Shown piece after piece: positions 11,092-22,358 of a DNA stretch of 64,000 bases. The stretch's first letter is position 1. Each line of letters begins with the position of its first letter. The DNA is taken from contig OZ023273.1 in assembly GCA_964007475.1 (NCBI GenBank), positions 78,927,830 to 78,991,829 of the forward strand, read 5' to 3'. Position numbers and translations under genes: made by a program. Source of the stretch: Hybos culiciformis (Eukaryota > Arthropoda > Insecta > Diptera > Hybotidae). The notes under the pieces were generated by a model. The model was given only the letters and a program-made list of their open reading frames with translations. It did not search any database and was not told the origin of the DNA.

Positions 11092-12110
11092 TTTTTTTAC
11101 TTTTAAATTATATTGATTTCTGATAATTTTGTACTGATTCCACGTTTCTCGAGTTTTAATTAATCGCGCTATGTTATATTTCTGTATTTTATTTGCTTTT
11201 AGTATTCTTAGTTCATTGCTAAACCATTTATTAGTTTTATTATCACAATTAATTTCTTTTTTATAAGTAAATTTTTTTACGGTATTGTTCACAAATGACA
11301 GACCAAAAACTCTGCACTTAAATTAATATCACAAGTTGAATCCCTTGATTCATTTACAATATTTAGTTCTTTACAAAATTGCACTTTGTCATATTTAAAA
11401 ATTTCTATTTTTTTATTATAATTATAGTTTTTCTCAACTACTAAATTTATTGATATTTCAATTAATTCGTGGTCACTAATTTTTGCCTTTAGATTTACTG
11501 TAGCTTCTACATTTTCGGAATTAGTTATTACATAATCTATAAGTGTTTGTGAGGTTGGAGTTATTCTAGTATACTGAGACACTTTTTGCATTAGGTAGTT
11601 ATCATTCATAAATCTTTCAATATTTTTCTTTTGAGGCTCATTTTTTAACCAATCAATATTAAAATAATAATGCTTTTATTTCGCTCTAGTAATATCTCAA
11701 TATTTTTCCTGAAAAAATCAAAAAATTCACCTACAGAACCACTAGGAGATCTATACACTGCAACAATTACCACACTGGATCCATTAAAATTACATTCACA
11801 TGCTAACAGCCACATTTTTGAGTTAACATGATCTTCGAGTAATTTAACTGTTTTCCAATCATTTTTTACATACAATGCCATCCCTCCAGTTCTACTTGAA
11901 TTTGATTTACATTGATAGTTTGTATAACCCCTGATGTTTATTTCGGCCTCACTAATGGAATCAGTAATATGTGTTTCATTTAAAATCAAAAAATCAGGTC
12001 TTTCATTATCTATTATCAACTCAATATGTAAAAAATTATTAATTAAACCTTGTACATTTGTACAAACACCGTGAAGTCTATCTAATTGCTAGTAACCGAT
12101 TTTTTTTCGT
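11047..12110 (-). pseudogene. CR1/Jockey-like LINE endonuclease and linker
   Basis: Apurinic-type (EEP) endonuclease in broken frames. 12090-11645 contains NVQGLINNF, FLILNETHIT (catalytic Glu), GGMALYVK and VYRSPSG. 11609-11289 follows after a frameshift, with LIDYVITNSE and ISDHELIEI, the last carrying the Asp-His pair. 11292-11095 is the linker (NKWFSNELRILKANK, YKIIRNQYNLKV) that leads to the RT before the inserted repeat cuts in. Catalytic residues are largely kept, but the frame is not. Confidence 0.85.
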
Positions 12111-12219
12111 TTGGCTTCAAGCTTATGCATGTATACTGGACATGTTCTGCTAAGTGTTATATGGTTATTGTTTAGTCCTAGGCTTAATTTTTCATTTGCT
12201 CGCATGCAATTTATACATT

Positions 12220-13454
12220 TTATTACTCTTTCTTTCTAGCATTCTTTGGACTTGAGATTTCCTAAACACTTGAAACATACTTCATTACTCCTACATTCCG
12301 ATGATTTGTGATTAAAACCTTTACATTAAAAAAAATACTGTATTTCCAGCCCTTCATACACATTACAGCGTTCCCATCCAATATTGAGTTTCTCCGCTGC
12401 CAAAATTCTTGGAAAAGATTCATGGTGAGTTTCTAAAACCATATTGTAATAAATCCTATCTTTTTTGTTTACTTCGTAATATTTAACATTTTTTAACTCA
12501 CTATTAATACACACTGCATTTTGTTTCTTTAATCTTTCAATTATTTCTTCAGGTTCACATTTCAACGACATATTTGAAATTGTGATTCGCGGGTTTATTG
12601 TTTTTGGAACTTTAATTTCATATTTATCTTTCAAATTTTGTTCTAATACTTTTTTGATTTTATCTCTCTCATTTGCATTTTCACTTTCTATTAGAATTAC
12701 TCCATTATGCCTATTTTCAATGTTCGAAATTTTAAAATTTTTTGGATCAACTTTATTATTTAAATCTTCTTTTGTTTTTTCTACACTTTGTTTTTCTTTC
12801 GGTTTCACTATTATCGGCGCGTCTTTTTTCAACTCCGGCAATACTATTTCCGGCATTTTAAAGCAAGCTTTATTTTTAATTACGTCAGCGAATGACATTG
12901 GCATTTGTTTTGGATTTTTTTCACTGTTTTGTTTATTAATATTTGCAATTTTTTTTATTTCTTGAAAAATTTTTTGATTATCACCATTATTATTATTTAA
13001 TTGATTAGATATTAATTCACTCTGTTTCCCAAAATCTTGAGTAAGTTTATATATTTCATTCATTTGAATAACACTATTTTCGCAAGATTCTTGAGCTTTT
13101 TTCATAGATTGTAGTCGTTCTGAAAACTTTTTTTCAATTGATTCAAGAAGATATTTAATTTCATTTTCACTTGTTTTTAAAGATTGTTCAAATTCATGTT
13201 ATATTCTTTTAAGCAATCATTGTTTTTGTTCACAGTAATTTGCATATCTTTTAGAACCAAGTCTACATTGTGAATGTACAATATACAATCATCACAAATA
13301 AATTTTACTTTTTGTTAGTTGCAATCGCATTAATAGAGCTTTGGTGAAGACGCGAACATTTGGTTGCCGAGTGGTAGATTTTACCACAAACTCCGGCACA
13401 CCTTATCCCACTCTCGCCACGTATTGAAAATCTGCATTTGTCGCATTCCAACAT
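12220..13454 (-). pseudogene. CR1/Jockey-like LINE ORF1 (PHD-like finger, coiled coil, CCHC)
   Basis: The likely start is ATG at 13454. The first about 50 codons form a PHD-like Cys/His cluster (CDKC, CAGVCGKIYH, C). Stops and shifts follow, then a 259-aa open frame (13105-12326) rich in Lys, Glu and Asn, with a nucleic-acid-binding type fold region (FKISNIENRHNGVILIESEN, ISNMSLKCEPEEIIERLKK). Past a stop at about 12324 the frame continues with zinc knuckles: CKGFNHKSSEC, CFKCLG and CINC. This is the usual order for ORF1 proteins of CR1/Jockey-group LINEs, which bind the element RNA. Confidence 0.78.
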
Positions 13455-14272
13455 AATTTTTATTAGTTAGATGTTAATTTTTTCTTTGATTATATTTTAT
13501 CTATTTTTTGGCGGCAAGCGCCGCTTACTATTAATGATTCACTTAGCTTTATTTAAAAAAAAAAAACTTATATTTGAAAAAAAAAATTTTTTTTTTCTTA
13601 TGATTTTATATTCAAATCTTTAATTTCCACTTATTAATTTATTTTTCATTAACTAAATTCAAAAAAGTTTTATTGTTTTTTGTTATTCTTATTAATTTTA
13701 TTAAGCACTTTGTATTTTTATTAATTATATTTTATAGAGCTTTTCCGATTTACTTCCATTTTACTAAAATTCTCTTATAATTAGAAACCTAAAACATGTT
13801 CTGGATCCTTTGCAAGGATTCGAGCTGGGAACTGCAAATAGGATGCCGATAAAAGGAAACTAAAAAAATATTAAGCCCCCGATTGGCGCCAAGGACGTAA
13901 GAAAATTTCGATTTAAATTGGTTCTTGTGATATCGAGTGTTAAAAAATGTTTCTAAAGCAATGATCTCAATAATAATACTACTTAACGGTATACTAACCG
14001 TATAGTAACGGAAATTAGGCTACTATTTTCAAGTTAGAGAAAAAAAATTCTCTCAAGTAATTGTAAATGTTATTATTTTTTCTTTTACAAAAATAATTTT
14101 TAATTTTTTTTATTAGGTAAAATTTTTGCTAAACTAAGATTATTAACTCCTTTTTTTATTAAATTTAATAATTTAATAATTAATTAATATTATTTATTTC
14201 CGGATATTTATTTTTTTACTACACTTAACAAGTTATCAGATGTTTATTTTTTTTTGGTTGGACTGCGGCACC
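13455..14272. other. A/T-rich spacer, possible LINE 5' UTR
   Basis: No coding or repeat structure is clear. A less A/T-rich patch at 13795-13960 could be the 5' untranslated part of the LINE, but nothing marks its boundary. Confidence 0.4.
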
Positions 14273-14507
14273 GTCTCAGTCAGGGGCGGATCTGGACCAA
14301 GTTCCTGGAGGGGGTAAAATTAATTTATGAGCAAAAAATCTGTAAATATTTAAAAATAAAAATCCATGAATTTTTGATTTTTTTATACTATGTATATATT
14401 GTTTTTGTTATTATTATAATTATTAATATCATAGCATTATTTATTAATATTATAGCATTAATTATTAATATTATAGCATTAATTATTAATATTTAGCAAT
14501 AATAATA

Positions 14508-17126
14508 TTACAAAATGAAGTCAGCAAATCTTTTTTTGGTTGCAAAAATGTCAATGACATCGCTCACATCTACTACAACATCGCGATGAATATGAAGCAA
14601 TGCAAGTCCGCACAATCTATTTTGTTCCATAGTAGATCGCAACCATGTTTTTAATTGGCGTAATGTCGAGAAACTACGTTCGGCAGTCGCAACACTTATT
14701 GGAAGTGAGCTATATATATGAATACTCTTTTTAATAAGGGGAAAAAGAGTTTCATCACAGCAATCTAAAATTTTTAAACCATCGATTTCAGGATTTTCTG
14801 CAGTCTCACATTTACACTTCCAAAACTCCAACTCAGAAAATAATCTACTAGAAATAATTGGAAGCGAATCTCCACAAAAAGGGCTCAAAATTTCAGCAAC
14901 TTTTACACTTAATTCTTTCAGCTCCTCGGTAGTTTTTAGATTAATGTAATTAGGCATAATCTCATTTATGTGTAATTTTTTGAAAAAGTTTTTATTAAAC
15001 CTAGTTTCTATATCCAATAAAATATCATCTAGCAAAGGAATATATATTGATATACGATAATAATCCTCAGGACATGAAGCATTAACGTTATTCCTATGAA
15101 TTTGTCTCCCTATAATACGAGGCATTGAAATATCAATGCCAAATGAATCATGCATTATTTTTACATCATCAAAAATTAATTTAAGATAAGAATTTGCATC
15201 TGTGCGTTTTTTTAAAAGTAAATTTCTTAGTACTTTGATAGTGTTTTCGGCATCCATTTTTAATAGTGATTTTTTTTGAAGAAGACAACTGATCGAGGAA
15301 GATGTTCCCAACAAATCCGATAAAACACATAACGATGTAATAAATGATGTTGTCATTAGACTATTTAATAACATTGTTGCCCTAGACGATGTTTCAGTAT
15401 CTTTCCAGTGCGATATATTTTCCAAAGAGCTGATTATTTCGGTTAATGAGCTTTTGAACCTTAAAACGGATTCATGCCTCTCGATCCACCTCGTTTCACA
15501 TAGGCTGACAAGTTGTTTTTTGCACGCAAAAAATTTTATAATTTGATTTCGTTTTGCGGATGAATTGAAAAATGCAATCACTTCTTTCATAAGTGAAACC
15601 GTATTTTGAATAGGTTTCACTTTAGAGCTCTTCGAAATTGATAAACTAAGTGCGTGATTGTAACACGGACAATAAGTAGCGTTAACTAGTTTTTTTTGTA
15701 AATGGGCAACTGCACCTTTTTTCTCAGACGTCATAACGCTACAACCATCTGTTGATATACCAACACAAAATTTGAATTCAAGTCCAAGCTTACTTAGAGC
15801 TTGTTCCACCGTTTTGGCAATAACTTCTCCACTTACTACAGGTTCGCTATCGAAATCGGCAAAGTTTTCCTTATGGCAATCAATAAAACTCAAGAAGTCT
15901 TCTCTGATATTTCCTTCGAAAATATATCTTAAACTTAATGACATTTGAGAAATTCGATTAATATCGGTAGTTTCGTCAAAAACTATGCTATAGAAATTTG
16001 CTTCTTTAACTTTTTTAATAATTTTTTTCAATATTATATCCCCGCAAATCGATATAAGCTCATTTTGTGTTGTTTTGCTTATGTATGTAGCCCTTGAATT
16101 AACATTTTGCAGGTGTTGTTTTAAAGTTAGGTCATACTTTGCGCGATATTTTAACAACTCTCGAAAATTACCTTCATTTTTGTGATTATGATCTTCAGTC
16201 ATTTCTTCTGACATTTGTAATGGTCCGTCATCTCTATGGCCTCGTAGGCTTATATTTTGCCTTCCAAGAAAAATAACTGATTCAATAACAGGTGTCAGTC
16301 GCTTTCTATTTTCTAAAATTTTTTTTTTTCTTTGGTCATCTAATTGGTTTCGAATATCTTGTACCGGATTGTTAGTTGCAGCTAAAAATTGTTTTGCTGA
16401 TGCAACTGCATTTTTATGATACAAATGAGAATCATGTTCCACCAAAGCTCCGTCTTTACCGGTCAATTTTGAATACTGTGTTAGCGGCTTAAATACTAGT
16501 TTGCTTAAGTTACTTTGCTTATTCACACCACCCATTTTAGCAAAAAAAAAACAATATTTGCAAAATGCACCATTACACATTTTTGAAAATATGAGCCATT
16601 CGTAATTTTTAAAATGTTTTTCAGATAAATAACATTTTATTTCTTTACCACATTTTTTATGCGTGGAGTAAACCGACTTATTTTCTACGTTGCCTTTGCT
16701 CTGTAGCAGTTGAATTTTGTCATAATCTGAAAATTTATTTTGAAAATGGATGTATGTTAGCTAAAAAAAATAAGAAAAGCTATCGGCCTCAAAATCGTAT
16801 ACACAAATTGGTAGAATTAAAAAAACTAAAACTGTTTTTTGTTCAAATTATATCCGAGGGGATTTCTTAAAACCTCCAGTCTACAGCAATTTAGCTTCTT
16901 GATTTTGAGTACAACATTTTATACTAACAGACGTAGAAGTACCTGAAATATTTTTTTCTAAAAAGAATCCGATATCATTATATGACACGTCTCCTTGTTT
17001 TTCAACTACTTCTATTTCTTCTTCTACTGCACTTATTTCCATTTCCACTGAACTTATTTCATTTTCAACTTCTTTTGTTTTTTTTTCAACCGGCTTAAAA
17101 AAGCTATTTATTGTTATTTTTCGCAT
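14508..17126 (-). CDS. hAT transposase, TTF-finger/DUF4371 type, two exons
   Basis: Cut-and-paste transposase of the ZMYM1/P52rIPK-like hAT group. Exon 1 is 17126-16943, exon 2 is 16726-14508; the 216-base intron (16942-16727) has GT...AG ends. Splicing joins NIS to DYDKIQLLQ in frame and gives 800 residues. Visible parts: N-terminal KITINSFFKP (PIP-box-like); acidic stretch, residues 18-45; TTF-type zinc finger with FCKYC near residue 117 and HLYH near 165; RNase H-like core with first catalytic Asp in VFDETTD at about 312; CYNHALSLS; CETRWIERHE; and the C-terminal dimerisation region ATAERSFSTLRQLKTWLRST. No lesion seen. The start is chosen because the N-terminal SFFKP motif is typical for the group and a stop-free reading follows. 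Confidence 0.92.
16727..16942 (-). other. Intron of the hAT transposase gene
   Basis: Donor reads TTTCAG|GTACTT and acceptor TTTTCAG|ATTATG on the minus strand. Removing it restores a single frame through the N-terminal region expected for this family; without removal both sides run into stop codons. Confidence 0.85.
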
Positions 17127-17695
17127 TTTAATTTAATTAATTTTATTAATTTATTTTAATTTTATACCTCGAACTAAAATAACACGAACTAAATAGTTAT
17201 TATCAAACTAATATAAATGCAATTAGAAAACAAAAAACTTTTGCTTGCATGTATGTATTTGTATAGATACAGGATTTTCAAAAATATTTCTACACATTTT
17301 TATTATTCTTATCAAAGAAAAAAACGAAGTAGACTTTTGAAAAATTTGTATAACGAAATTTTCATAGTTTAAATGTAAACTATTCTGGGCCAAGAGATAT
17401 ATTCGATGCATATATTTTTTTCTTTTCCTGGATTCTGGGGGGGGGGTAATTACCCCCTTTACCCCCCCCCTTGAATCCGCGCCTGGTCTCAGTGGCAAAA
17501 CATTTTCAAACAACCAGCGAGCCGTATTTTTAAATTTCCTTTCAGCGGTACAGAGAATCAAAATGCATAATAACAAAGATATAAAAAAAATCCTTTAGAT
17601 CTCGTCGAAATAGGAAACGAAAAGATCTAATACAAAATTTTCGATACTTCGCTTAGTTAAAAATATCAAAAATGATTAAAAATTAAAAATTTGCC

Positions 17696-18085
17696 TACTG
17701 CCCTGGGGAGTTTTGGTACGTCCGGTCCCCTTCACTACTGCCCTGGGGAGTTTTGATAATCCAGGTCCCTACTGCATTGACCAGGTCCCCAAGCATACTG
17801 CCTTGGGTACTTTTGATAAAGCAGGTTCCCAAGCCTACTGCCTTGGAGAATTTAGATAAGCCAAGTCCCAAACCTACTGCCCTGGGGAGTTTTAGTACGA
17901 CAGGTCACCTTACTTACTGCCCTGGAGAGTTTTGTTAAGGCAGGTCCCCTAGCTTACTGCCTTGGTGGGTTTTGCTAAGGCAGGTCCCCAAGCCTACTGC
18001 CTTCGGGACTTTTCAAAAGGCAGGTCCCCGAGCCTAGTGCCTTGGAGAATTTAGATAAGGCAGATCCCCAAGCCTACTGCCGTTT
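17696..18085. repeat. Minisatellite, about 40-bp unit, about 10 copies
   Basis: Imperfect tandem repeats whose consensus runs TACTGCCTTGGGGAGTTTTG then ATAAGGCAGGTCCCCAAGCC. Each unit contains the complementary words CTGCCTT and AAGGCAG, and GGGGA with TCCCC, so it can fold on itself. One unit near 17770 is shortened. No coding role is evident. Confidence 0.9.
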
Positions 18086-18114
18086 AATAAAAAACTTTAT
18101 TTTAGCGGGTTGGG

Positions 18115-18260
18115 GTCTAAATTCTGTTTAGTAAAATTCTGTATTAACAAAATTCTGTATTTCATAATTCTGTATAAACAAAATTCTGTTAGACAAAATA
18201 CTGTATTGTAAAATTATGTACCGCAAAATTCTGTATTGAAAAATTCTGCGCGCGCGCATA
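18115..18260. repeat. Cluster of AAATTCTGTA motifs (left)
   Basis: About nine copies of AAATTCTGTA-like words at 15-20-base spacing, ending in a (CG)n-like tract. The reverse-complement cluster is at 21652-21768. Together they bracket the hairpin array and could be subterminal repeats of one large element. Confidence 0.65.
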
Positions 18261-18524
18261 ATTTTTTATTTTATTTATCCAATACAGAAATTCTTAACGT
18301 ATATTTTTTTGTGTAAACTGTTGCAAAATAAATTTGAATTCAATACTAAGAGCTTTCCAAGGACTCAAAACAATGTACGGGCTTGCCGTAGACCATAGAC
18401 GATTAAAATGTTTAGCGAGTAAATCTCATTCAGGGTTGTACAAATTGATGAGTAATCTAAAAAATGAATTGATTATTTCAAAATGCCAAATAGAAAAGGC
18501 TTAACTTGTAGACAGATTCAATAA

Positions 18525-18600
18525 AAAAAAAACACACGAAGCAGTCATAGGAACTGCCGAAAGAAGTTTATACTTAAAAGCTTTAAACTATGAAATAACG
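18525..18600 (+). repeat. Partial arm of the CACGAAGCAGTCATAG foldback family
   Basis: CACACGAAGCAGTCATAG followed by AGAAGTTTATACTTAAAAGC is the arm of the foldback elements at 34173-34428 and 36560-36755. Here only one arm is present, joined directly to the first hairpin-array unit. Confidence 0.65.
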
Positions 18601-20462
18601 ACTAACCGTAGCTCCCTACCCAAAAATTTTTCGGCTGGTAGTCTTTATTTTATCGGAGCTACCTATTTTGAAAATAAAAAATTATTTTTGTGTATTTTGC
18701 CCCAGCACGACCTAACCGTAGCTCCCTCCAAAAAAATTTTCTGCAGGTAATGTTAATTTCACCTATTTTGGAAAAAACATTTTTTTGTGTATTTGTGCCG
18801 GCACGACCTAACCGTAGCTCTCTACCCAAAAATCTTTCGGCTGGTAATCTTTATTTTACCGGAGCTACCTATTTTGAAAAAAAAATTTTTTTTTGTTTAT
18901 TTTGCGCCGGCTCGACCTAATCGTAGCTCCCTGCCCAAAAATTTTTCGTCAGGTAATCTTAATTTCACCGGAGCTACCTATTTTGAAAAAAAAATTTTTT
19001 TTTGTTTATTTTGCGCCGGCTCGACCTAATCGTAGCTCCCTGCCCAAAAATTTTTCGTCAGGTAATCTTAATTTCACCGGAGCTACCTATTTTGAAAAAA
19101 AAATGTTTTTGTATATTTTGCGCTGGCACGACTTAACCTTAGCTCCGTGCCCAAAAAATTTTCGGCAGGTAATATTTATTTCACCGGAGCTACCTATTTT
19201 GAAAAAAAAAAATTTTTTTGTATATTTTGCGCTGGCACGACCTAACCGTAGCTCCCTGCCCAAAATTTTTTCGGCAGGTAATATTTATTTCACCGAAGCT
19301 ACCTATTTTGAATAAAAAAAAAAAATGTTTGTATATTTTGCGCTGGCATGACCTAACCGTAGCTCCCTGACCAAAAATACTTCGTCAGGTAATCTCAATT
19401 TCATCGGAGCTACCTATTTTGACAAAAATTTTTTTTTGTGTATTTTGCGCCGGCACGACCTAACCGTAGCTCAATACCCAAAAATTTTTCGGCTGGTAAT
19501 CTTTATTTTAACGGAGCTACCTATTTTGAAAAAACAATTTTTTGTCTATTTTGCGCGGGCACGACCTAACCGTAGCTCCCTACCCAAAAAATTTTCTGTA
19601 TGTAATCTTAATTTCACCGGAGCTACCTATTTTGAAAAAAAAAATTTTTTTGTATATTTTGCACCGGCTCGACCTAACCGTAGCTCCCTGCCCAAAAATT
19701 TTTCGGCAGGTAATCTGAATTTGCCCGGAGCTACCCATTTTGAAAAAAAAAAATTTTGTTTGTATATTTTGCGCCGGCACAACCTAAAAGTAGCTCCCTA
19801 CACAAAAATTTTTCGGCTGGTAATCTTTATTTTAACGGAGCTACCTATATTGAAAAAAAAAAAAAATTTGTGTATTTTGCGCCAGCACGACCTAACCGTA
19901 GCTCAAATATTTTTCGGCAGGTAATGTTAATTTCACCGAAGCTACCTATTTTGAAAAACAAATTTTTTTTTGTATATTTTGCGCTGGCACGACCTAACCG
20001 TAGCTCCCTGCTCAAAAATTTTTCGGATGGTAATCTTTATTTCACAGAAGCTACCTATTTTGGAAAAAAAAAAATGTTGTGTCTTTTGTGCCGGCACGAC
20101 CTAACCATAGCTCCCTGCCCAAAAATTTTTCGGCAGGTAATCTTTATTTCATCGAAGCTACCTATTTTGAAAAAAAAAATTTTTTTGTGTATTTGTGCCG
20201 GCACGACCTAACCGTAGCTCCCTACCCAAAAATTTTTCGGCTGGTAATCTTTATTTTAACGGAGCTACCTATTTTGAAAAAAAACATTTTTTTTTGTGTA
20301 TTTTGCGCCGGCACGACCCTACCCAAAAATTTTTCTGCATGTAATCTTAATTTCACCCGAGCCCCTATTATGAAAAAAAAAAATTTTGTATATTTTGCAC
20401 CGGCACGACCTAACCGTAGCTCCCTTTATTTAACCGAAGCTACCTATTTTGAAAAAAAAATT
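18600..20462. repeat. Tandem array of about 18 hairpin units (106-bp period)
   Basis: Units recur at about 106-bp spacing (GTAGCTCC at 18608, 18718, 18812, 18922, 19030 and so on to 20418). Each has the outer complementary pair GTAGCTCC...GGAGCTAC and an inner pair CTGCC...GGCAG around an A5T5 loop, followed by an A/T homopolymer tract of variable length and the conserved GCGCCGGCACGACCTAACC. Single dispersed units exist at 22552-22640, 24025-24100 and 35489-35580. Open frames across it arise from the repeat and are broken by homopolymer length changes; I see no protein-coding selection. Confidence 0.9.
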
Positions 20463-20604
20463 TAGTTTTAAATAATTTGTAAACGAAAAATTTTTAAAAA
20501 ATAATTTGAATTATAAAGAAAGAGTTATCTTTAGAAAACAAAATTTGTTATATACAAAAAAAGATTTTTTTTTTTAATAATAGATGAATTTAATTAGCAA
20601 TAAA

Positions 20605-20892
20605 AGAAAAAAGGCAGAAAATAAAAAATAAGTAAAAGACTGAGGCCAGGCTGCGTGAAAAAGTAGAAAATAACTTTTTCTTCAAACACAGAGGTGGACT
20701 CAGATTTTTTGATTGGGACGTAAGTGATTTGATTCATGAAGAGAAAGAATATTCAAGAGAAAAATGTGCCAATCCGAAAATCTGATTCTCTGTGTGTGAA
20801 GAAAAGTTATTTTCTACTTTTTCTTGCAGTTTGGCCTCAGTTTTTGAAAACTGGTTTTTTACTTATTTTTTATTTTCTGCCTTTTTCACGTT
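20605..20892. repeat. Foldback (palindromic) MITE
   Basis: Two arms of about 110 bases face each other. The left arm includes GACTGAGGCCAGGCTGCGTG and TTCAAACACAGAGGTGG; the right arm has the complements ending GGCCTCAGTTTTTG and TATTTTCTGCC. A short loop separates them. Non-coding. Confidence 0.8.
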
Positions 20893-21651
20893 GACTAAAT
20901 TCTTATTACAAATTTTCATTGATTTTTTCATCCAAGTTTTCACGATTGATGAAGATTTATCACTAATCATATCGATGAAAATTTTTCTGATGATTTTCCC
21001 GCTTTTTTTGGTTTTCGATGGAGTTTTCTACAAAAGCAAATCATTTCGCTTTCCAATTTTGTCTGAGGTTGCAAAACGTTGAGAAACTTCCTTGGTCGGA
21101 AAAACTCCGGAAAAGCGTTTTACATAAATTTTCACAGATTTTTTCTGCAAGTTTTCACCATTGTCGGAGAGAAAGTAATGATGCCAGTCGATTGGGAACT
21201 TGATCCTGCATAATTTAGAAAACTTTTTTACCGTAAAATTTTCCGGATAGGTCGGAAAATTCCGCAAAGTTTTTCGGAAAAATCAGAAAACTTGCATTTT
21301 TCCTGAAACAGTTTTATCATTAATCAAATTTATGCCAAATTTTCAAATGATTTTTTTCGATTTTCTTTGATTTCCATGGAAATTTTAGGTTCAAATTTTG
21401 ATAGATTCAATTGTCACGCGATATAAACCTGTGTGCCAATTTTCAGCTCGCTGTGATGACGAAAAGTGGGTCTACGAGAGTGTCGAAAATAGTAAAGAAA
21501 TATATAAACACACAAATTCGAGTACGACTTAATAATAATTGTGGCCTCAATAATTTGATTATTTTTGTTTACAAGCTACATGATTAACATGATTATACAG
21601 TTATCCAACAACAATAATTATTTCCTTTTTTAGATTTTACTCCTACTTCGC
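20893..21651. other. Unassigned sequence
   Basis: Moderately A/T-rich, with several short open frames but no recognisable domain, and scattered GGAAAA/TTTTCC words (TTTTCCGGA near 21238). I cannot assign it to an element. Confidence 0.4.
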
Positions 21652-21768
21652 CATACAGAATTTTGTTATAACCGAATTTTGTCCCTACAGAATTTTAATG
21701 TAGCAGAATTTCACTATAGCGGAGTTTTGTGAAAGAGAATTTTGTACATACAGAATTTATTCATATAT
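21652..21768. repeat. Cluster of TACAGAATTT motifs (right)
   Basis: Six or seven copies of ACAGAATTTTGT-like words, complementary to the cluster at 18115-18260. Confidence 0.65.
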
Positions 21769-22014
21769 TTTTGTCGACTACTGCCGATTTCCTAATATTC
21801 CCTATGAAAAAATAATGCTGAAATTGACTAGATCATAATTATCGTACTTTGCTGCTTTGGCACTTTCAGACTTTTTGATTTCAAATATATGTATATATAG
21901 GGCCCAATATTACAAGCAAAAAAATTACGTCTCCTACCAATAAAAAAATTTTTGTTTCTTAAACCTATTATTATGTTAAAAAAAATAAAAAAATTCAAAA
22001 AAAAAAAAAATTCT

Positions 22015-22090
22015 TTGGGAATCGAACCTGAAACCTTCACTCTTATAGTCTGATGTTCTAGCCACTAAGCCATATTGTCCATATGATTCT
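22015..22090 (-). repeat. tRNA-like sequence (SINE head type)
   Basis: Minus strand has an A box TGGCTTAGTGG and a perfect B box GGTTCGATTCC at normal spacing. The anticodon stem does not pair properly, so it is not a usable tRNA. Confidence 0.7.
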
Positions 22091-22287
22091 AGCTTTCTAA
22101 AATATAATAAAAAAATTCTAATAAATAACCACTCTTTTTCTTGTGTTTTTCAAATTCGAGTCTCAATCGTATTTCAAATATATTTTCAGTATTTTTGTAT
22201 TTTGAGTATTCTTATTCTCATACAAGAAAAAAAAAAATGATTGGTTTATTAGAAATTTTTTATTATATTTTACAAAACCAAAATCAT

Positions 22288-22358
22288 AGGGACTACATGG
22301 CTTAGTGGCTAGAACATCAGATTATGAGAGTGAAGGTGTCAGGTTCGATTCCCAAAGA
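22288..22358 (+). repeat. tRNA-like sequence (SINE head type)
   Basis: Plus-strand A box TGGCTTAGTGG and B box GGTTCGATTCC. It faces away from the copy at 22015-22090. Confidence 0.7.

Larger units (their letters stand above)
6476..13454 (-). mobile_element. CR1/Jockey-like LINE, interrupted twice
   Basis: A minus-strand non-LTR retrotransposon whose order is ORF1 (13454-12220), endonuclease (12110-11289), linker, RT (9112-7916) and C-terminal domain (7782-7524 continuing at 6680-6590). The 3' end is near 6480-6535, where a minus-strand AATAAAGTATCTCG is followed by a (TA)n tract. It is interrupted by the repeat 9173-11091, between the endonuclease linker and the RT, and by the hAT MITE 6689-7515, inside the C-terminal domain. 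Without them it would be about 4.2 kb, a normal size. It carries several frameshifts and stops and cannot be active. Confidence 0.82.
14281..17485 (-). mobile_element. Apparently intact autonomous hAT transposon
   Basis: 3205-bp element starting CAGGGGCGGATCTGG and ending CCGCGCCTG (complement CAGGCGCGGATTC), flanked by the exact 8-bp duplication GTCTCAGT (14273-14280 and 17486-17493). G-runs follow the TIR on each side (AGGGGGT and a C9/G9 tract). The interior holds one gene on the minus strand with no stop or frameshift. All parts needed for a mobile hAT copy are visible, which is unusual in this otherwise decayed window. Confidence 0.93.

Noticed and set aside
17696..20462. CRISPR-like regular arrays
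   Set aside because: There are no unique spacers between conserved repeats, the whole unit repeats, and the window is eukaryotic.
18690..20465. Open frames of 76-162 codons encoding PARPNRSSLPKNF-like repeats
   Set aside because: They arise from the 106-bp hairpin units and change frame at every homopolymer tract; no start or regulatory context.
20893..21290. Frames at 20792-21267 as a small gene
   Set aside because: Neither strand shows a known domain, and the first frame begins inside a foldback repeat arm.
22015..22358. Functional tRNA genes
   Set aside because: A and B boxes are good but acceptor and anticodon stems do not pair, and the sequences occur in repeated inverted pairs.
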